A stretch of 64,000 bases of DNA from Gambelia wislizenii (Eukaryota; Chordata; Lepidosauria; Squamata; Crotaphytidae): NCBI GenBank assembly GCA_030847615.1, contig JAUMIR010000012.1, forward strand, positions 2,163,501 through 2,227,500, given 5' to 3'. How positions within the stretch are numbered: the stretch's first letter is position 1; each line of letters begins with the position of its first letter. The position numbers were made by a program, and so were the translations under genes. This document shows positions 20,624 to 30,225 of this stretch, one piece after another. Below the pieces are notes generated by a model. It searched no databases and was not told the DNA's origin. It saw only the letters and a program-made list of their open reading frames with translations.

Positions 20624-21080
20624 ATAGAATCATAGAGCTGGAAGAGACCTCAAGGGCCATCCAGTCCAACCCCCTGCCATTCAGGCATACACAATCAAAT
20701 CATTCCCGGCAGATGGCCTTCCAGCCTCTGTTTAAACCCCCCCAAAGAAGGAGACTGCATCACACTCCCAGGCAGCAGCGGATTCCACTTCTAAACAGCT
20801 CTTACGGTCAGGAAGTTCTTCCTAATGTTTAGGTGGAATCTCTTTTCATAGAATCATAGAATTGCAGAGTTGGAAGAGACCACAAGGGCCATCCAGTCCA
20901 ACCCCCCTGCCACGCAGGAAATCACGATCAAAGCATCCCCGACAGATGGCCATCCAGCCTCTGTTTAAAGACCTCCAAGGAAGGAGACTCCACCATGCTC
21001 CCTGGAGTTTGAACCCATTGCTCCGTGTCCTAGTTTCTGGAGTAGCATTGCTCCATCTTCAGTCTGACATCCTTCCAAAT
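20624..21080 (-). mobile_element. CR1 fragment interrupted by another CR1
   Basis: The outer CR1 runs 20624-20845 to 'aggtggaatctcttttc' and resumes at about 21000 with 'ctggagtttgaacccattg', which is the expected next sequence of the element. Bases 20846-20999 are a second CR1 3' end inserted at that point. Confidence 0.75.
20846..20999 (-). mobile_element. CR1 3' end nested in a CR1
   Basis: Starts with its own tail 'atagaatcatagaattgcag' and includes 'ccatccagtccaacccccct'. About 154 bp; ends 'ctccaccatgctcc'. It must be younger than its host. Confidence 0.75.
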
Positions 21081-21084
21081 CTAG

Positions 21085-21395
21085 CAAGAATACACAATCA
21101 AAGCACTCTGGACAGATGGCCATTCAGCCTCTGCTTAAAAACCTCCAAAGATGGAGACTCCACCACACTCCAAGGCAGCAGTGGATTCCACTGTCCAACA
21201 TCTCTTTAAAGTCAGGAAGTTCTTCCTAATGTTTAGGTGGAATCTCTTTTCTTGGAGTTTCAGCCCATGCTCCGTGTCCTAGTCTCTGGAGCAGCAGAAA
21301 ACAAGTTTGCTCCATCCTCAGTGTGACATCCCTTCAAATATTTAAACATGGTTCTCATGTCCCCTCTTTTCCAGGCTAAAGATACCCAGCTCTAG
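21085..21395 (-). mobile_element. Third CR1 fragment in the cluster
   Basis: Lacks the extreme tail, starting at 'aagaatacacaatcaaagc', and runs to 'aggctaaagatacccagctc', matching the FSLEKRR region. Same orientation as its two neighbours. Confidence 0.75.
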
Positions 21396-21532
21396 TTCAT
21401 TTCAACCCAAGTTTCCCACAAAAGCAACCAGTCCTTTTCCTCCCCGCCCTGCACAACTCTTATTAAGTGTGTTTTTCTCTCTTGTGCTCATGTTTGTTCA
21501 TGCAACAACTCCCCCTTTCTTTTCAGTGCAGC
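21396..21532. other. Spacer
   Basis: Short unassigned sequence between the CR1 cluster and the Harbinger-type MITE. Confidence 0.3.
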
Positions 21533-21535
21533 TTA

Positions 21536-22111
21536 GGACATTATCAGACGTGACAAAAAAATCACGGGATTACAACATCAGGGCAGCACAAATGGCCCTT
21601 GCTATCACACAACATTGTTGCCTTCACATTATTACTCTGTGCTCCAGCCGTGAAAAAGGTGTCAATAAATCGTCAATAAAGATGTCAATAAATCGTCAAT
21701 AGCATTTTTTTTCGTGCTATTGGCTGCGTGCGAAAACACATCCCGGTGTAATCGCGAGATTGCAGCATGAATGGGCAGTCCTCAGTGAGGAAATTTCCAG
21801 GTGAGAATGAGAAAACAAAGCACAGGATGCTCTTTTTATGAACAGTCCCCTTTAGTTTTGTACATTTTAAGGTTTGTTTCAGTGCTTGCGTGCTCATTTA
21901 CTTTGTTAATTATGGGGTTTGGGGAGTTTTAAGTGTGCTTGCATCTTCTCATGGGAACCGCCGAAATCTCGCGCATGCCAAATCGCAGAAGTAAACTCAC
22001 TTTCTTTCACGTGATTATATCAACATGTGATAAGTGTTATAATGCCACAATGTTTCAGCTATCTTCATTTGCGGCATTACAGCGCTTTTAGACGCTTGTC
22101 GGATAATGTCC
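21536..22111. mobile_element. PIF/Harbinger-type MITE, 576 bp
   Basis: Terminal inverted repeats are GGACATTATC at left and GATAATGTCC at right, flanked by TTA at 21533-21535 and 22112-22114. A 3-bp TTA/TAA duplication is the Harbinger signature. The interior is CpG-containing, with 'ctctttttatgaacagtccc' and 'tttcacgtgattatatcaac', and has no transposase. A related, inverted copy lies at 40.34-41.08 kb. Confidence 0.75.
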
Positions 22112-22114
22112 TTA

Positions 22115-22355
22115 GACACGAGAGGATTTCCATTCGGAGCTTGCAGCATTGCACTGCAATCATCTCTCCGTTTGAAAATCCCGTTGCGGCTTGAGCACCA
22201 GGATCCCCGTGTCGTTTGCACTGGACACAACGCCTGGGATCCTGTTGGTGCCTTGGTGTACATGTAAGTTCCCCTAAAGAAGTGGCTTCTCTCCAGTCCG
22301 GAAGATCAATGCTCACTTCAGGGGTGGAGCAGCAGAGTTGTACATGTGGTGCCAT
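22115..22355. other. Unassigned stretch with a short inverted repeat
   Basis: 'agcaccaggatccc' (about 22194) faces 'gggatcctgttggtgc' (about 22236), able to form a hairpin with about a 28-nt loop. No family assigned. Confidence 0.3.
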
Positions 22356-22359
22356 CCTC

Positions 22360-22735
22360 TCTTCCAACATTTCGCAGCTGAAAACTTGGACGGTGTGGCC
22401 TAAACATCATTAGAGATGGGGTCAAGATGGCAAAAATTATGAATGAAGGAGAAGAGACAAGGTAGGAGAGGCTGCAGCAGTTTGCTTTTGCCTACACCTC
22501 CTGGGAAAGACAAGATTTCGCTCCCTCCTCTCCTCCTTCCCCCATTGAATTAATTGGCTATAAACTACTTTTGCACTTTGAACCCATTTTGCAGCCATGG
22601 AAGTAAGCTGAGGACAAAGGAGGAAAGTGGCAGGAGGCAAGAGAAATTGGAACATTTTAAAAACCCACTGAAAAAGCGGCACAACAGAGGATTGATTGGG
22701 ACTGACCCTACCAAACTAGGATAGTTGGGGGGTAT
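22360..22735 (-). mobile_element. 'ATACCCTCCAAC' MITE, minus orientation
   Basis: From 'cttccaacatttcgcagc' to 'ggatagttggggggtatg', with 'aggctgcagcagtttgcttt' and 'ggaacattttaaaaacc'. Near full length. Confidence 0.65.
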
Positions 22736-22769
22736 GTGGAAAGACAGCAGGGGAAGGCAGCCTCCCCCA

Positions 22770-23510
22770 CCCATTTTTTTCTTTTTTTAAAAAAATATTT
22801 TATTATATTCTTAAATTCATACATCAACCATATTACAGTCTTAAAAGATACTTCTTTTTTAAAATGAATATATAATTTCCATCTTAATTATTAACATCAA
22901 TTTAATTTCTCTCTACCCCCCTACAAGTGCTCCCCACCCCCAGGACCATCTTCACCAATTATTTATTCCATTTTCCAAAATTGCAATAATTCTCTTGGAG
23001 GTGTATACCCCTTTTTTCTTAAAAAAACATATTCTATAAATGGCTTCCATATTGCATCAAAATTGCAACTTTTCCATAATCCTTTTTTAAATTTCAATCT
23101 ACACGTTAATAACAATGTCCCATACTTCTCTTTACTATTCCTCTATCTGGTAATCTCCTTGTATCTTCCATTAATCTTGCTGCTGTTAATAAATTTGTAA
23201 TCAGATCCTTCATAACTTGGATACAAATTAACCTTATCATAAATTGATAATAATGCAATATCTAGACACATTTCTAAATCTTATCCTGTTATTCCTCTTA
23301 TTTCTTTAAATACCATTTGCCAAAATTTCTGTACATATGTACAACTCCACCACATATGAACATAGGTGCCTTTTTCTTGACATCCCCTCCAACATAACAT
23401 TGAATAATTTTGATCTTTTTGACTTATTCTTACTGGTGTCGGGTACCATCTCCATACCAATTTATATTAATTTTCTTTTATTCTTACTGACATGTTTTTC
23501 AAAATGCCCA
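22770..23510 (-). mobile_element. L1 LINE ORF2 C-terminus and 3' end
   Basis: The minus strand at about 23300-23365 encodes HMWWSCTYVQKFWQ, the conserved WW-C...FW motif near the end of L1 ORF2. The left end is a T-rich run on the plus strand, as expected for a reversed poly(A) end. Multiple stops; 5' truncated. Confidence 0.75.
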
Positions 23511-23730
23511 AGAGGGAGGCAGCCTTGCCTTCCATAGGGAGGGATTTCCCCAGCTTGGGAGCAACCACGAAGTAAATCCTATCTCATGTGTCTTTCCTGG
23601 GATTAAAACTATGCCACAAAGCCAGCTTTTTCATCAAATCCAAAGAAACAAATCGACACAGGGAAGAGGATGCTGGATCAGAGCAAAGGTTTAGTTCTAA
23701 TCTTGCATTGCATTCCCCATTGTATCTTGT
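23511..23730 (+). repeat. Unclassified dispersed repeat piece
   Basis: 'gggaggcagccttgccttcc' and 'ccccagcttgggagcaacca' resemble the 5.2-kb LINE-like repeat in a diverged form. Confidence 0.3.
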
Positions 23731-23734
23731 AGCA

Positions 23735-23830
23735 GTGAGTTCCATGGTTTAACTCTGTACTGCATGAAGAAATGCTTCCTTTTCTACATCTGAATCTTTC
23801 AATATTCAGCTTCAGGGAATGAAGGCTCAA
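23735..23830 (+). repeat. Ancient CR1/L3-like fragment
   Basis: 'gcagtgagttccatggttta' and 'tgcatgaagaaatgcttcct' correspond, from memory, to a widespread old CR1/L3 3' region of amniotes. Strongly diverged. Confidence 0.35.
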
Positions 23831-23925
23831 CAATAAATGGCATTAAAATCAGATGAACTGGGAAGTATTTTATTTTAGCATTGAGCGACAGAGTAGCTTC
23901 CACCCCTCTGCTCTGGTTGCCATAG

Positions 23926-23939
23926 CAACCCAACCCACT
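23926..23939. promoter_or_regulatory. X-box-like RFX motif
   Basis: GTTGCCATAGCAAC is a near-perfect inverted pair of half-sites and matches the RFX X-box consensus (GTNRCC, short spacer, RGYAAC). No adjacent promoter is visible; occupancy is inference only. Confidence 0.35.
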
Positions 23940-24451
23940 TATCCTCGAAACTTTCCAAGGTTCATCTTTGACTCATATCGGCATTTCTGGGATGAACAAC
24001 CTGGACCTCTTAAGATCAAAGTACAATTCTAAAAACACAGAAAATTCTAAATTTTTTTCTTGTCATTTTCTTGCATCTTCTCCTAGATTCATTTTAAGTT
24101 GATGGGAAGTCCTTGTTGGATGTTGGAAGTAGAGGTATGGATGAAGTTCGGGAGGTGGTTACACAGTAGTGTGCAAGATCTCAAGTGTTTTTGCACATTT
24201 TTAAATGTGTCCCCCCCCACAATACATTTCAGGACTGTTTGGTGAAAATTTCATTTGCATGAAGGCAATGTTTTTTCGATGCAAAAAGTAATGCTTTTCA
24301 CACATAAATTCCCGTGCATTCTGTTTTTTTAAAAAAATCCAGACGTGTGATAAGTGGAAAAAATCTGACTGTGAGAAAACCTTTTTCATAAATGACAAGA
24401 AGAAATAATGTGAATATTCTTTTAAGCCACAGTTGGTGGAACTTAGATGTA

Positions 24452-24452
<1 letters not shown>

Positions 24453-24487
<35 letters not shown>
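24453..24487. repeat. (CA)n microsatellite
   Basis: About seventeen CA units. Confidence 0.9.
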
Positions 24488-24490
<3 letters not shown>

Positions 24491-24774
24491 TGCCCCTTAT
24501 GGTAACAATGCAGAATTGCAACTTCAATCATGCCCTGGGCGACCAGGTCCGTCAGGGATCATTGCATTTCTCAAGAAGTTTCTGTGCTATTAAATCTAGG
24601 GGAAAAAATTAGGTGCCATTTAGGTAAAACTTGCCAATGGTAGTCCAAATGAAAGAGTTTTACCTTTACTGGTGGTAGAAACCTCAAAGAGTTAAGTCCC
24701 AGTCCATTAGCTCTCTCTTGTTAAAAGTTCCCCTGTTGTAGCAAAATTCAGTATCTTAAAATCCAAGAAACATA

Positions 24775-24950
24775 TTCAGGGGTAGCTATGTTGACCAAGT
24801 AGTAAAATCCAACAAAATCCCAAATGCACAAAATAGCAATACCTTTATCGGGCCAACTGAAGATGCACAAAATACATCATGCAAGCTTTCAGAGCTTCAC
24901 TGGCTTCTTCATCAGCCAAAGATGTTTTTTAAAAAAATCATACAGGAGAA
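24775..24950 (-). mobile_element. Penelope-like terminal-repeat fragment
   Basis: On the minus strand it reads 'ggctgatgaagaagccagtg', 'ctctgaaagcttgcatgatg' and ends in the 'aataccttta' region on the plus strand. These belong, from memory, to a Penelope-like family. It includes CTGATGA (24909-24915) and GAAA (24887-24890) separated by an 18-nt sequence able to form a 5-bp stem with one bulge. Confidence 0.4.
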
Positions 24951-24954
24951 GACA

Positions 24955-25150
24955 AGGGATGCAAGGTGAATTTTGTGATTTTTAGTCAGCCCAATAAAGC
25001 TATCACTGTTTGTTGGGTTTGGGATTTTGTTATGAAAGGTGGTCAATTTTTTCACAGCAGTTCAGAATCTTGCAACAGCTCGATTTCTGCGGTGAGGAAT
25101 CCCAAAGGTTGGGAAACCCATTTTTCATCAAAGATTGGGAAATCATAGAA
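24955..25150. other. Unassigned stretch
   Basis: Nothing recognised. Confidence 0.2.
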
Positions 25151-25178
25151 TCATAAGGTTAGAAGAGGAGGGTCTAAG

Positions 25179-25560
25179 CCAGTGGTTCTTAATCTGTGTC
25201 CAGGGACCCGCCAGGGGCTATGATGTCCTCTAAGGGGGTCCACAAAGGCTTGAATGCTGTTTGGCCCACCTCCTCCCTGCAGTGGGGTGTCTACCTGACA
25301 GGAGCCAAGGCAAAGGTTGGCTGGCTTGGCTTGCACATTGCCATTCACACCAGCCACAAATCTGCAGGAAGAAGCAGGAGAAAAGTCTTCCCTCCACCTC
25401 CAGTGCCTCTGAGGGAAGGTTTAATGGATGGTGTGATTGTATTATTGTTAGCATCAGGTATTATTATTGTTGTTGTTAGGATTTTAAATCTTGAGTTAAG
25501 TCTTGGGGGTCTGCAGCAACAAAAGATATTTAAAGGCAGTCCCTGGTAAAGAAAAAGTGA
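25179..25560. mobile_element. hAT/Charlie-like element, one end only
   Basis: Begins 'cagtggttcttaatctgtg', the classic hAT-Charlie type terminus. No matching right terminus was found, and no transposase. Overlapping frames up to 117 codons on both strands show no motifs. Confidence 0.35.
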
Positions 25561-25594
25561 AGAGCCCATCTATTGCTGGTGCATTGATTCGATC

Positions 25595-25660
25595 AAAAAA
25601 GCCATAAATGCCCTGAGTCTGCAAGACCTGAGCAGGGCGGTGGGTGACCAGGGCTCTTAG
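25595..25660 (+). mobile_element. RTE-BovB fragment
   Basis: 'aatgccctgagtctgcaaga' and 'cctgagcagggcggtggg' match the same region of the BovB copies at 7.57 and 62.1 kb. Confidence 0.6.
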
Positions 25661-25664
25661 GCAG

Positions 25665-25757
25665 ATGGCCATCTGTCGGGAATGCTTTGGTTGGGTATTT
25701 CTGCATGGCAGAGGGTTGGACTAGATGGCCCTTGGGGTCTCTTCCAACTCTATGATT
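25665..25757 (+). mobile_element. CR1 3' end
   Basis: 'gatggccatctgtcgggaat' through 'gttggactagatggcccttg' to 'ccaactctatgattctc'. Only the last 90 bp of the element. Confidence 0.75.
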
Positions 25758-26365
25758 CTCTCATGTAATGGCACTGGTCTAAACTATGAGTAACTCACAG
25801 CTGAAAATGCTAAGAGGTTGCTGGCTGCAAGGTCTTTCTACATCTCGCTGGGACAATACTTTTGTCCCGTCTTCTTATTCTTTCAGTTTGTCTTATTCTC
25901 TCTGTGTGTCTTTCTTTTTTTCTCTCTCTCCCCCCCCCTCCATCACCACCCCACTTCTCCCAGCCTTGCAAGACCTTGAACTGTCTGCTCGAGTTAATTT
26001 GGTGGCGTGTGATTACATAAGGCTTCTACTGCAAAGAGGTTTCCACTTCTGTGCCTCAAGCTGTTAGGACCAGTGCCTGAAACACAGAAGGAACCGAGAG
26101 GGATACTTGCTCCTCCTAAGGCAGAACTCAAGTGAGTTTTATTTGGCCACCAACCAACGGTTGGCCTTGGTGTGTGATTCCCCTATGGATCTCAGATTTT
26201 CTAGCCCACCAACTCCCTTCTTGGCTTGTGAAACTGGTCAGGTTATATCAAAATAGAAGCCCTTGCATCCAGTAAGCTTAAAAGGGAAGGATGTTGTCAC
26301 CCGTGGGCCACATATGGGCCCCAAAGCAAATTATGGCACTCAGACTACTGCGTGTAATTGCTTTG
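25758..26365. other. Unassigned stretch with a pyrimidine tract
   Basis: Bases 25866-25960 are strongly T/C-rich ('tttttttctctctctccccc'). No exon or repeat recognised in the remainder. Confidence 0.3.
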
Positions 26366-26370
26366 TGTCT

Positions 26371-26932
26371 TAGAATCATAGAATCCTAGACTTGGAAGAG
26401 ACCAGAAGGGCCATCTAGTCCAACCCCCAGTCCTGCAGGAATACACAATCAAAGCATCACTGACAGATGGCCATCCAGCCTCTGCTTAAAAACCTCCAAA
26501 GAAGGAGACTCCACCACACTACGAGGCAGTGTATTCCACTTCCGAACAGCCCTTACCATCACGAAGTTCTTCCTAATGTTTAGATGGAATCTCTTTTCCT
26601 GGAGTTTGAACCCATTGCTCTGTGTCCTGGTCTCTGGAGCCACAGAAAACAAGCTTGCTCCATCCTCAGTATGACATCCCTTCAAATATTTAAACATGGC
26701 TCTCATGTCCTCTCTCAACCTTCTCTTCTCCACGCTAAACATACCCAGCTCCCTAAGCTGCTCCTCTTGGGGCATAATGGCTTCCAGAACTCCCACCATT
26801 TTGGTTGCCCTCCTCTGGACACGTTCCAGCTTGTCCATATCCTTCTTGAATTGTGTTGCCCAGAACCGGACACAGTCTTCCAGGTGAAGACTGGCCAAAG
26901 CAGAATAGAGTAGCATCGTGACTTCCTTTGAT
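26371..26932 (-). mobile_element. CR1 LINE, RT C-terminus and tail
   Basis: The minus open frame 26449-26955 (168 codons) reads [40 protein letters not shown] and SPSLEVFKQRLDGHLSVML, without internal stops. One of the least decayed CR1 frames here, though strongly 5' truncated; its first codons lie outside CR1. Confidence 0.85.
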
Positions 26933-27160
26933 GGACTGAGAGGGCTTTTTTCCACCTGCAGTGTGTCCTGCCAAGGAGGAGCAAAATGGAAAGCCTACCA
27001 CTGCTGGTGCCACTGATGGTCCTTGGGACCTCCTCCTCTTCCTGAGCCACCACAGAGTTAGGAAAAGTTGCTTTTTCCAAGCTCTACTGAGCCTTGGCTC
27101 CTTTACTGGTGGCCTAGATGGTAGGAGATCTCCATTTTGACTTGCATTTTCAACATAACT
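26933..27160. other. Unassigned stretch
   Basis: No recognised element. Minus frames entering it are extensions of antisense CR1. Confidence 0.2.
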
Positions 27161-27165
27161 TCACA

Positions 27166-27522
27166 CCCTCCAAGAGTTCACAGATCAGGAAAATGTGTAG
27201 CCGAGCAACAACAGAGTGCAGCCAAGATGGCAAGATGAGGAGAAACACACAAGCCAGGTGAGGCTGCAGCAGTTTGCTTTTGCCTGAGCCAACTGGGAAG
27301 GGCAAGATTTTGTCTCATCCTGTCTTCACTTCCTGCTAAGTTAACTGAGTACAAATCGCTTTTGAATGCAGTTTGCAGCCATTGAAGTAAACTGAGGACT
27401 AAGGCGATATGTGGGGGGAAGAGAGAGAAACCGAGACATTTTAAAAGCAGGTGAAAAAGTGGGACGACAGACAGAGGATTAACTGGGAGTCTCCTTGCCA
27501 AATCAGGACAGTTGGAGGGTAT
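27166..27522 (-). mobile_element. 'ATACCCTCCAAC' MITE, near full length
   Basis: 'ccctccaagagttcacagat' at left and 'ggacagttggagggtat' at right, 357 bp apart, with 'gaggctgcagcagtttgctt' inside. Confidence 0.65.
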
Positions 27523-28036
27523 CTAACCTACACTGAAAGCTTTTGAAAAAGTGACTGCCCAACCACTTTGCCAGAATAAATCTGGCCTACATTTTTCAGT
27601 TTTCAGTATATCTTGTTCCTTGAGATGGTGTAGCTCAATCCTTCCCCAAGTTGGTGCCCTCAAGAGAAGTTGGACTACAAGTCTCACCATCCACAGCCAG
27701 CATGGGCATTGGAATTGGCTGTTGGGGGAGAGGAGAGCCAGGATCCAATACTTGGAGAGGACAACAGCCTGCTGACCTTCATTCATCCTCACCAATCTAG
27801 AGCCATAAATCATCCTGAAGTGTTTACTTAATCTTCTGCCATTGGTAAATGCTCCCTTAAGAACCAATTAATCTCTCGGTTTAACCTGTGGGCATGTTTG
27901 GGTTTGTTTGTTTACCTGCCTACTTTATTGGCATCCTAATTATTATTTATAGGCTGCACTTCGCCCCACCCATCCCATTCTAATAGGTTGCAAAGGTATA
28001 ATAGCTCAGAGTTTTGACTTATAAAATCCATTCCTA
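27523..28036. other. Unassigned stretch with MITE boxes
   Basis: Bases 27665-27750 carry 'ttggactacaagtctcacca' and 'cagccagcatgggcattgg', palindromic hAT-like boxes. The rest is unassigned. Confidence 0.25.
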
Positions 28037-28172
28037 CAGGGAAATGTCACCACATGGTGATTTTCTGACTTCATTTTTTTCAAGTGTTACTCAGGGAAAT
28101 TTGGGGTGCCTTCCCTTTTATGCCTGTTGCAAACTCTGAATGAAGTTTGTAACATGTGTGAAGTACATATTT

Positions 28173-28664
28173 CCCTCTCTCTCTCTCTCTCTCTGGCTTT
28201 TCTTCCCAAACGAAGATTTAGGAAGGACTCATCCCGCGCTTTCTGCAAGCATGCTTATGACTAAAAAGGCCAATCTGAGATAAACAAGTCCGGTTGCAGA
28301 AAGCACGGCAGAAGGTCTCCTTGTGTGTTGTTTCTGAGTTGTGATTCTTTCTGCGTTGTCGTTTCTCTTCAAGACTTGTTTGGCGTGAGTTCTCAAATAA
28401 GGCTGCAGCATTGTGGATAGTGCGTCTCCATGCCTCCCAATGTGAGGCCAGAGCGGACCATTGTTGGTGATCAATTTGGCCGAGCCTGAGATGTTGTTTC
28501 AGGGAGTCCTTATATCGCTTTTTTGGAGCGCCCCTCTTACGCTGACCCGTGGCGAGTTCACCGTAGAGTACTATTTTTGGGAGGCGATGGTCCTCCATCC
28601 TAGAAACGTGCCCTGCCCAGCTCAGCTGTGTTCTCAATATCATGGCCTCAATGTTGGTGATCCC
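28173..28664 (-). pseudogene. LINE RT C-terminal fragment with (CT)n tail
   Basis: Minus open frame 28218-28643 reads WAGHVSRMEDHRLPKIVLYG, QRKRGAPKKRYKDSLKQHLR and FCNRTCLSQIGLFSHKHAC, reaching the complete C-terminus (KRGMSPS). On the plus strand the tail is (CT)n at 28173-28193, i.e. (GA)n in element orientation. Confidence 0.8.
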
Positions 28665-28699
28665 TACATATTTACAGCAAGGAGAACTGGGGATCTTTA

Positions 28700-28845
28700 A
28701 CCCTACCCAATTATTGCATTATGATTCCACTTTAGTTGTCATGGCTGTTCCTATGAAATCCTGGGATTTGTAGTTTAGGGAGGCAGAAAAGTTCTTGGGC
28801 TGACAATTCTAAGCAGCAATCCATAGAATGCAAATCCCAGGGCTC
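28700..28845. mobile_element. Palindromic hAT-like MITE
   Basis: 'gcattatgattccacttta', 'aatcctgggatttgtagttt' and 'gaatgcaaatcccaggg' face each other. Confidence 0.5.
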
Positions 28846-28849
28846 GTCT

Positions 28850-28962
28850 ATATCAGGCAAGACCGAAACAGGGCTGTTGAGGACAGGGTGACTTGGAGGT
28901 CTCTCATTCATGGGGTCGCCATAAGCCAAAGTCAACTTGATGGCAGTTAACAACAGCAAAGG
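28850..28962 (+). mobile_element. RTE-BovB 3' tail
   Basis: 'gaggtctctcattcatgggg', 'cgccataagccaaagtc' and 'aacttgatggcagttaacaa', the BovB-type 3' end. Confidence 0.65.
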
Positions 28963-29123
28963 TTTACTTTAGTGGTGTCAAAGAACTATTCTGAGATAAT
29001 TTGATTTAAAATGTATTATTGTTTACTGAGACATTTATGTATCACCTCTCAACCCAGTAGAGCCCCCAAGGTGACATTACCCCGAAGGAAAGAAGAAAAT
29101 CACCACGTGGTGACATTTCCCTG

Positions 29124-29988
29124 TTTAAAAAAAAGGATTTAGAACAGCAAATCTCCTTCCCACTTTAATCGTCCTTGAATTAAACTGCTTCCCTGTTTGA
29201 GTGAATTTTGAAACGGAGAGAGATGACTTGTGTGGAGAGAAAAACTATAGAGAGATATCTTCCCCACTGTACAAATGCAGACTGACTTTGTGGATCTAAT
29301 AATTTAATATCCATTATGATACTACCAAATCAGTGAAATTAAAAAATGGGGGGGAGGCCTTTTTTTTTTAATTATTGGAGAGAATGACTGCAGTAAAGGC
29401 CTTAACAAATTAGTATTTTTTCCCCCTCCCCGATAGTGTTAGTACTGCTCAAAGAATATTAATTGGGAGAGGGACTCAGGTTGAGGAGAGCTCTGCAAAC
29501 GAAGCATCGCCATGGGGCCTAAATTAATAGGACCTCTCCCGGCGCTTTGAATTGAAATGTGGGAGAGATGGTGGTGAGGGATGATTTCTTTCTGAAGAAG
29601 AAAGATGGAACAAAAGAAAGAAAATAACTTGTGTTAATGGAAATACTTTTCTGACTCTTCAATGGAAGGAAAATCCATTAGGACATTTATTTGCTTGTGT
29701 TTAAGATTCATCCCGCAATGTTTGTAAAACTCATCCCTGCTGGACCGATGCTATAAGCGAAGGGAGAAGTTGGAGTTTCTGTCTGGCTTTGCTTTGCTTC
29801 TTTTGTTTTGAACTTTTGTGATGCAACGGCAGAGCATTGTTAATTCTTCTTGCTGTGAGCTTGATATCGAGCATGACATTCCAACTTGGTGCTTTGTTTT
29901 CATCAAGGGTAGCCAAACGGTGACCTTCTGGATATTTTTGGCTTATGCTTCCTATTGGACCTAGTCAGCATTGACAACAGTGAGGGGG
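29124..29988. other. Longest quiet island, candidate conserved non-coding DNA
   Basis: No recognised repeat for about 860 bp. 'aatattaattgggagaggga', 'cctaaattaataggacctct' and 'ctttgaattgaaatgtggg' contain homeodomain-type TAAT cores. No ORF with motifs. Conservation is untested. Confidence 0.3.
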
Positions 29989-29990
29989 TT

Positions 29991-30225
29991 AAATACCCTG
30001 AAGGCACACAGATCCCATCTGATCTTGGAAGTTCAGCAGGGTCAGGCCTGGTTAGAACTTGGATGGGGGACTGCCAAGAAATATCAGCTGCTATCGGAGG
30101 AAGGCAATGGCAAAGCACCTCTGAGTATTCCTTGCACAAAAAAATCCTGTGAGATGCATGGGTTCACCATAGGTCAACAGAAGACTTCAAGGCAACTACA
30201 CAAAAAAGTAGGAGAGTTGTAGGCA
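29991..30225 (+). mobile_element. 5S-rRNA-derived SINE
   Basis: Bases 29991-30094 track vertebrate 5S rRNA through the internal promoter: 'catctgatcttggaag', 'cagcagggtcaggcctggtt' and 'acttggatgggggactgcc' (A- and C-box regions). The body continues with 'aaggcaatggcaaagcacct' and 'gttcaccataggtcaacag', a SINE tail shared with the 34- and 51-kb copies. Multiple substitutions exclude a functional 5S gene. Confidence 0.8.

Larger units (their letters stand above)
23831..24770. other. Mostly non-repetitive stretch
   Basis: Contains the X-box-like site (23926-23939) and the (CA)n tract (24453-24487). Otherwise ordinary AT-rich sequence with no exon evident. Confidence 0.25.
28037..29123. mobile_element. 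1.09-kb segment bounded by 30-bp inverted repeats
   Basis: CAGGGAAATGTCACC... at 28037-28066 and its inverted copy at 29094-29123 match at 29 of 30 positions. Each arm also contains the short palindrome TCACCACRTGGTGA. The interior holds a LINE copy, MITE boxes and a BovB tail, so it may be an old DNA transposon loaded with insertions. TA precedes the left end but not clearly follows the right. Confidence 0.5.

Noticed and set aside
22194..22251. Regulatory hairpin around 'accaggatccc'/'gggatcctg'
   Set aside because: A single imperfect hairpin in an unassigned flank, with no further support.
26449..26955. 168-codon host gene on the minus strand
   Set aside because: It is the CR1 ORF2 C-terminus followed by the CR1 3' tail.
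29991..30094. Functional 5S rRNA gene
   Set aside because: Many substitutions, a SINE body follows, and no T-run terminator sits at the 5S 3' end.
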